In this document: piece by piece, positions 59,391-64,000 of the stretch | Layout of the letters: every line of letters starts with the position of its first letter | Position numbering within the stretch: position 1 is the stretch's first letter | Source of the DNA: Moringa oleifera | Lineage: Eukaryota > Streptophyta > Magnoliopsida > Brassicales > Moringaceae | Reading direction: 5' to 3' | DNA length: 64,000 nucleotides | NCBI GenBank assembly: GCA_021397835.1 | Contig: JAJFZO010000583.1 | Span: 1,032,501-1,096,500, forward strand | Translations under genes and position numbers: made by a program | The notes under the pieces: generated by a model | Seen by the model: the letters and a program-made list of their open reading frames with translations, nothing else | Database searches by the model: none | Told to the model about the DNA's origin: nothing

Positions 59391-60429
59391 AACGCAGGAA
59401 ATTGTTCAAGCCCATGTGCATTTAACCTGGAGAAATTGAGACCAGATAAGAGTCTGAAAGATTTAAGAAACAAACTCTTTCCTTTAAAGAAGACCGAAAA
59501 GGCTAACGTTGAGGCTCCAGACACAAAAAGGAATTTAAAAAGATTTTTGAAAATTTGATGTAGAGGTATTCTTCTTTAAAGAATTTCATGACTAAAAAGA
59601 ATAACATTTTTGAATTGTATATAAGGTGAAAGTTCTAAATGGGTTTATACTCCAAAAGGGCACCTCTTTTTTGTTACAAGAGGAAGGAATTAAAGCTATC
59701 AAAGTCCACCACACACGTGCGTGAACGCTGTTGTTGTTTGTCTGATCGACAATCCCAAGTTGAGTTTGAGTCCGAGTTTGGATAGCACCTCTACATATAT
59801 ATATATATATATGTATATTGAAATAAATAAATAAATTTATTTATTTAATTTATTTTGCAGCCAAATATGGCAATGCAAAATGAGTTTCTACCATGACAAG
59901 TGTAGATGGCGTAGTTGGAGGTCCCTTTCTCGTGAAACTTTCACTCGAATGCATCGTAAAAACACAAGTGGCGCAGTTAAAGCTCCCTTTTTCATGAAAC
60001 TTTCACTTAAATGCACCATAAAAACCCCCTTCACTCCTTCTTTGAACACACCAAAGCATTTGAGTTTTCTCTTCTTCTCTCCTCTCATCACTTCTAAGCT
60101 TCCTAATTTTTATTTTTATTTTTTAATTATTATTTTGATTTTGAGCAATACTATTGGAGATGTGGTGTTTTGAGTGCTTATTGTGCATAAGAATGTGAGA
60201 AATTTTTTTTAAGTTGTTTTATTGTGGGACGATGGGGCTATAGACTAATGCACATCGAGGACAGAATCATAAAACGTCTTAACGAGAGCAACCTAGTCCG
60301 TGATTCAAGCTATCGAAATTTTAGTAATATCTTTCTTATTTATCATTTATTTCAAGAGTTATATTTAGCAATAATTTTAAGATGTTATTGTTACCATGTC
60401 TATTGTTAGGTTTAGTGTTGAAATAATAT
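59391..60429. other. Spacer with simple repeats
   Basis: It includes an (AT)n run near 59796-59813 and the 62-bp tandem duplication listed separately. No gene was recognised. The LTR of the copia element that follows might start in the last few hundred bases, but I could not define it. Confidence 0.45.
59893..60030. repeat. Imperfect tandem duplication, period about 62 bp
   Basis: TCCCTTTCTCGTGAAACTT, then TCACTCGAATGCATCGTAAA, recurs 62 bases later with a few changes. The preceding ACAAGTG..GGCG.AGTT block is also repeated, with a short gap. Confidence 0.75.
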
Positions 60430-63400
60430 TTGCTAGCACCCACCTAAATAAATCATTTTACTTTGAGAGTACTCATTTCAAAATATGGAGGCAAAAATGC
60501 TTTTTTCTTAACTATGGAGAAAGTTGCTTATGTACTTCATATAGATAAGCCTATTTTATTTGATGAATTTACGCATGCTGACAAGAAAAATTTGAATCAT
60601 GGCTAAAAAATAATTTTTTCTGCTCGAATTTTGTCCTTAACGGATTATTTGATGATCTCTATGACTATTATAATTTTGATAAGTCTACTAAGGAGATATT
60701 GAGAAATGCTCCAAAAGAAGTGTGATATTGAGGAGGTTAGAGCTAAGAAATTTGCAGTCAATAGATACATGAGGTTCATGATGACTGATGATAAGTCTGT
60801 GAAAATTTAGTCACATGAATGATAAAATGCATAATAGTCATATATATTGTTATATTTTCTCATATTTTTGTTACTTGTAAATGATTAAATCTTAAATTTT
60901 GACTATGTTTTATATTTAATAGAATGGATTAAGGAATTCAACTAAGATGGATTGAAATTTGTTATTTGAAAATGAAAAGTTGGATTCTAATAGATGTGAA
61001 TGAACTAGAAGATGTATTTGGATAAGACATTGGCACACTTAATTGCATTATAATTTCATCGAATCAAGACTTTATCTTTTATTTAAAGTAGTTGTAGAAT
61101 TTTATCTTTATCTTAATTTATCTTTAAGAGTGCTAGTTAAAATAGGTTATTATGTATAGGGATTATTATAAAAAAAGGAGGTAATTCCTTCAAAAGAATG
61201 TCTAAAGCTTAATTTTTACCTTCCTCTTTTCTTAAGTCTTTTTCTTTTCATAGATTGCTAAATATCTCTTCCAGTAAAGGATAATCAAATGTTTGATTCT
61301 TCAAGAATTGTGAGATCTAACTGATTTTATTTGTTCTTTTATTTCTTCATTGTTTATATATTTTCTATGCTTGTTGAAAATATTATTTTGGTTGATTGTA
61401 ACAAAAAAGATCCTTTGTTTAATCATCACAATAATAGATTACTAATTAGAACTTTAAATTCATAATAGTTTAAGTGTTCTAATATAAGTAGTAAATAACA
61501 TAGTTAATTACAAAAGTGGTTTTTCAATTTATGTTATAAAGATATATAGTCCGATTTAAATAAACCTATACATGTGTTTATTGGCTAAAATTGATAGTTT
61601 CTCTAATTCTGAATGCAGTTGATAAATTAAATCCTAAGATCGTATCTGGGGTTATTTATTGATAAGAAAAATAATCAGAGATTGTATCTTGGATATAAAA
61701 GAAGTAAGAAGAAACTAATTATTATGTCGTACTAACAACCATAACCAATTCTGTGAAGATTAAAAGATTTTTATCTTTGTATCAATGATCAATTTCTAAA
61801 TCAAACCTGAAATTATTCCTTTGATTGGATACTCTATTACATTGATTTTTCTATTATTCTTATTTTATCTACTTTTAATTCATCAAACTCCTTTTTCTTT
61901 TATTTTATTTTGTGAAAAATAAATCTAACCAATCTCCGTGGAAACGATCTTACTTATCTATACTACAAGTTTGATTTTTTGAGCAGGAACATAATTTGTT
62001 GGTCTCGATAACCAATAATGAACTACAAAAAATAGTGCATGATATTATATCTAAGGGTATACCTTTACCTGAGCAATTTCAAATAGCTATTATAATAGAT
62101 AAGTTACTCCTTAGTTGAAAAGATTTTGAGAATATCCTTATGTATAAGAGTAAGGAGCTTTCTCTAGAATGGCTAATTACTCGCCTTCGGATTGAGGATA
62201 AAGCTCGAAAGTAAGACCAGAGAGAAGAAGTGCTCGTTGTCTTTAACAACATAGCTAATAAAAAGTTTTATATAATTTTGAAACCGAAAAGGAAGAACAT
62301 GAAGAATTAGAATTAAAACACCAACTAGAATCATAAGTATCAGAATAGGAACCCCCCATGAAATAGACTTAAACCACCCTAGGAAAATAACACCTTAATG
62401 TGTTATAGTTGTAACAAGCCCAATTATATGGCCAAGAGCTATTGGAATAAGCCTTGTTTTGCTCCACAGGTGAACCACACTAAAAAGTAATTAATTGCTA
62501 TGATTTTCAATGTCAATCTTATTGGAGGATCTAAAGGGTAGTGTGTAGATATTGGCATTTCTTGCCACTTCTACTATGATAGAGATCTGTTCAAGTCCTA
62601 TTCTATAGTTAAGGATGAGAAAGTACTATTGGGATATTGTCATTCCACTATTACTGTTTGGTATTGGTGAGGTGGAATTAAGGTTTACCTCTGAAAAGAC
62701 TATCGTATTGAAGGATGTTCTAAGATGAGAAAAAAACATAGTCTCATGTTATCTTCTTAATAAGGCTGACTTATGCACAATAATAAAGAATAATGTCTTT
62801 ATTGGGAAGGATTATGCTACTAATGGCATGTTTAAATTAAACATTGATATGAATAAAGCTTCATCTTCTGTTATGTGTTATGTACATTTAATACTTGGCA
62901 TACTAGTTTTGTATTGTGAATAAGCGGTTAATTCAAAGGATGCGTAGCTTAGCACTCATCTCCAAACTATCTCTAGATGACTTTGAGAAATGTGAGCACT
63001 GTAGCCAAGCTAAGATTACAAAACCCCAAGTAGGTTAATACTTAGAGAAACTAAACCCTTTGAGTGAGTTCGCTTTGATATTTGCGAATTTGGTGGCATT
63101 TTAGCAAGAAATAAAAAAAAAGATATTTTATAACAATCATAAATGATTGTTCTAATTACACTTATATGTATCTCAGGAAAAGTAAAAGTGAAGCATTTGA
63201 CATGTTTAAGTTATTCTTAGTTGAAGTTAAAACTTAGTACCATCGGGAGGTAAAGAAATTATGAAGCGATAGAGATATTAAGTATGATTTTGGTCCTTTT
63301 ATTTAATTTTATAGGATAAATGGAATCACTCATGAAAGCACTACACCTTATTCTCCTGAAATGAATGGTAAAGCAGAAAGGAAGAATAGGTGACTAAATT

Positions 63401-64000
63401 AGTAGTTGCTATTTTATTGAATTTAGGTGCAATCTCTCATTGGTAGGGAGAATTTTGCTAATTATATGTTATGTGCTTAATAGAATCCCTAAGAGTATAA
63501 GTAAGGTGTCTGTTTATAAGATCTTAAAGAATAAACAACCCAACCTATCATATTTAAGAACTTGGGGTTCCTTAGCTTATGTTCAAATTTTTGATCCCAA
63601 ATGAAATAAGCTTACTAATAGAGCATATGATTGTGTATTCATAAGATATGCTATAAATAGTAAAGCTTATAGGGTTTTTGATGTGAAAGAATATGTAATC
63701 ATTGAATCAATGATGTAAACTTCAACAAATATGGATTTCCTTTTAAATTAAAGAATAGTGGGGGCTCGACTTCTTATAGTCAAACAAATGTTAGAATCAA
63801 TCAACCAATTAAGGAAGATAATGAGCTTAGGTGGGGTAAATGAACTAGAACTTCTAAGGATTATAAAGCCAATTATGCATACACCTTAAAGGAAGATTTC
63901 AAACTCTTCAAGAAGTTTTGTCTTCTCTAAATGCCAACTTGTCGAAAAAGTAGTAAGCTATGCAATGGACTCTCTCGAGTCCAATAGAACTTGGCATCTA
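60430..64000 (+). mobile_element. Degenerate Ty1/copia retrotransposon, 3' side beyond the window
   Basis: Plus-strand copia polyprotein relics, with a 1.2-kb insertion at 60820-62017. In order: gag near 60.49-60.8 kb (MEKVAYVLHIDKPILFDEFT, then RAKKFAVNRYMRFMMTDDKS); gag resumed at 62.02-62.2 kb (SLEWLITRLRIEDKARK); a zinc-knuckle-like stretch near 62.4 kb; protease near 62.55 kb (IGISCHFYYDRDLFKSYS), where the DTG/DSG triad is degraded; GAG-pre-integrase near 63.0 kb (CEHCSQAKITKPQ-like); and integrase near 63.14-63.4 kb (DCSNYTYMYLRKSKSEAFDM, then STTPYSPEMNGKAERKNR). Stops are scattered throughout. The element is opposite in orientation to the copia element at 13.9-21.3 kb. Confidence 0.87.
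60820..62017. mobile_element. 1.2-kb insertion in copia gag, solo-LTR-like, with 5-bp target duplication
   Basis: The segment starts TGATAAAATGCATAATAG and is flanked by ATGAA at 60815-60819 and 62018-62022. When one ATGAA copy plus this segment is left out, the gag reading frame continues without a shift, which is strong evidence for insertion. The 5-bp duplication, the TG start and the absence of coding sequence fit a solo LTR. The canonical CA lies three bases before the inferred right end. A segment near 61935-61970 (CCAATCTCCGTGGAAACGAT) resembles the distal part of some plant gypsy LTRs. Family assignment is uncertain. Confidence 0.7.

Overview
The window is nuclear DNA of a flowering plant, most likely a eudicot. 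The genes have GT-AG introns, the spacers are strongly A/T-rich, and the proteins are plant versions of each family: a chloroplast thioredoxin x, a class I TCP factor, plant defensin-like peptides and an SDE3-type helicase relative. Retrotransposons and a hAT transposon fill much of the rest. I cannot fix the species; a rosid would fit. All exon boundaries were placed by eye from splice sites, reading phase and remembered family sequences, with no alignment.

Layout. 1-7.5 kb: plus-strand mitochondrial dihydroorotate dehydrogenase, missing only its first coding part. 8.7-12.2 kb: plus-strand SDE3/MOV10-like gene with an intact frame but degenerate helicase motifs. 13.9-21.3 kb: minus-strand Ty1/copia remnant split by a 4.4-kb hAT element (15179-19573) that has terminal inverted repeats, an 8-bp target duplication, a broken transposase and an array of hairpins. 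21.7-24.4 kb: decayed minus-strand Ty3/gypsy element with an internal 297-bp tandem duplication. 26.2-29.5 kb: minus-strand prefoldin subunit 5, with a tRNA-Thr(TGU) 112 bp from its start codon. 31.8-32.7 kb: minus-strand, intronless, GC-rich TCP factor of the TCP7/TCP21 clade. 33.2-41.6 kb: A/T-rich desert with microsatellites and a possible CACTA end. 41.7-42.8 kb: plus-strand gypsy integrase relic. 44.4-47.35 kb: minus-strand EAPP-like zinc-cysteine protein. 50.0-53.6 kb: plus-strand chloroplast thioredoxin x with a palindromic double G-box upstream. 54.7-58.2 kb: two paralogous 10-cysteine defensin-like genes separated by a LINE relic. 58.8-59.4 kb: minus-strand receptor-like kinase pseudogene. 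60.4-64 kb: decayed plus-strand copia element whose gag region is split by a 1.2-kb insertion.

The host genes are mostly unrelated housekeeping, regulatory or defence genes: pyrimidine synthesis, tubulin/actin folding, chloroplast redox, growth control and secreted peptides. They do not form a pathway cluster. The points most worth a second look are the intact but apparently catalytically dead SDE3-like protein, the hairpin array in the hAT element, the two precisely dated-by-nesting transposon insertions, and the defensin-like pair.
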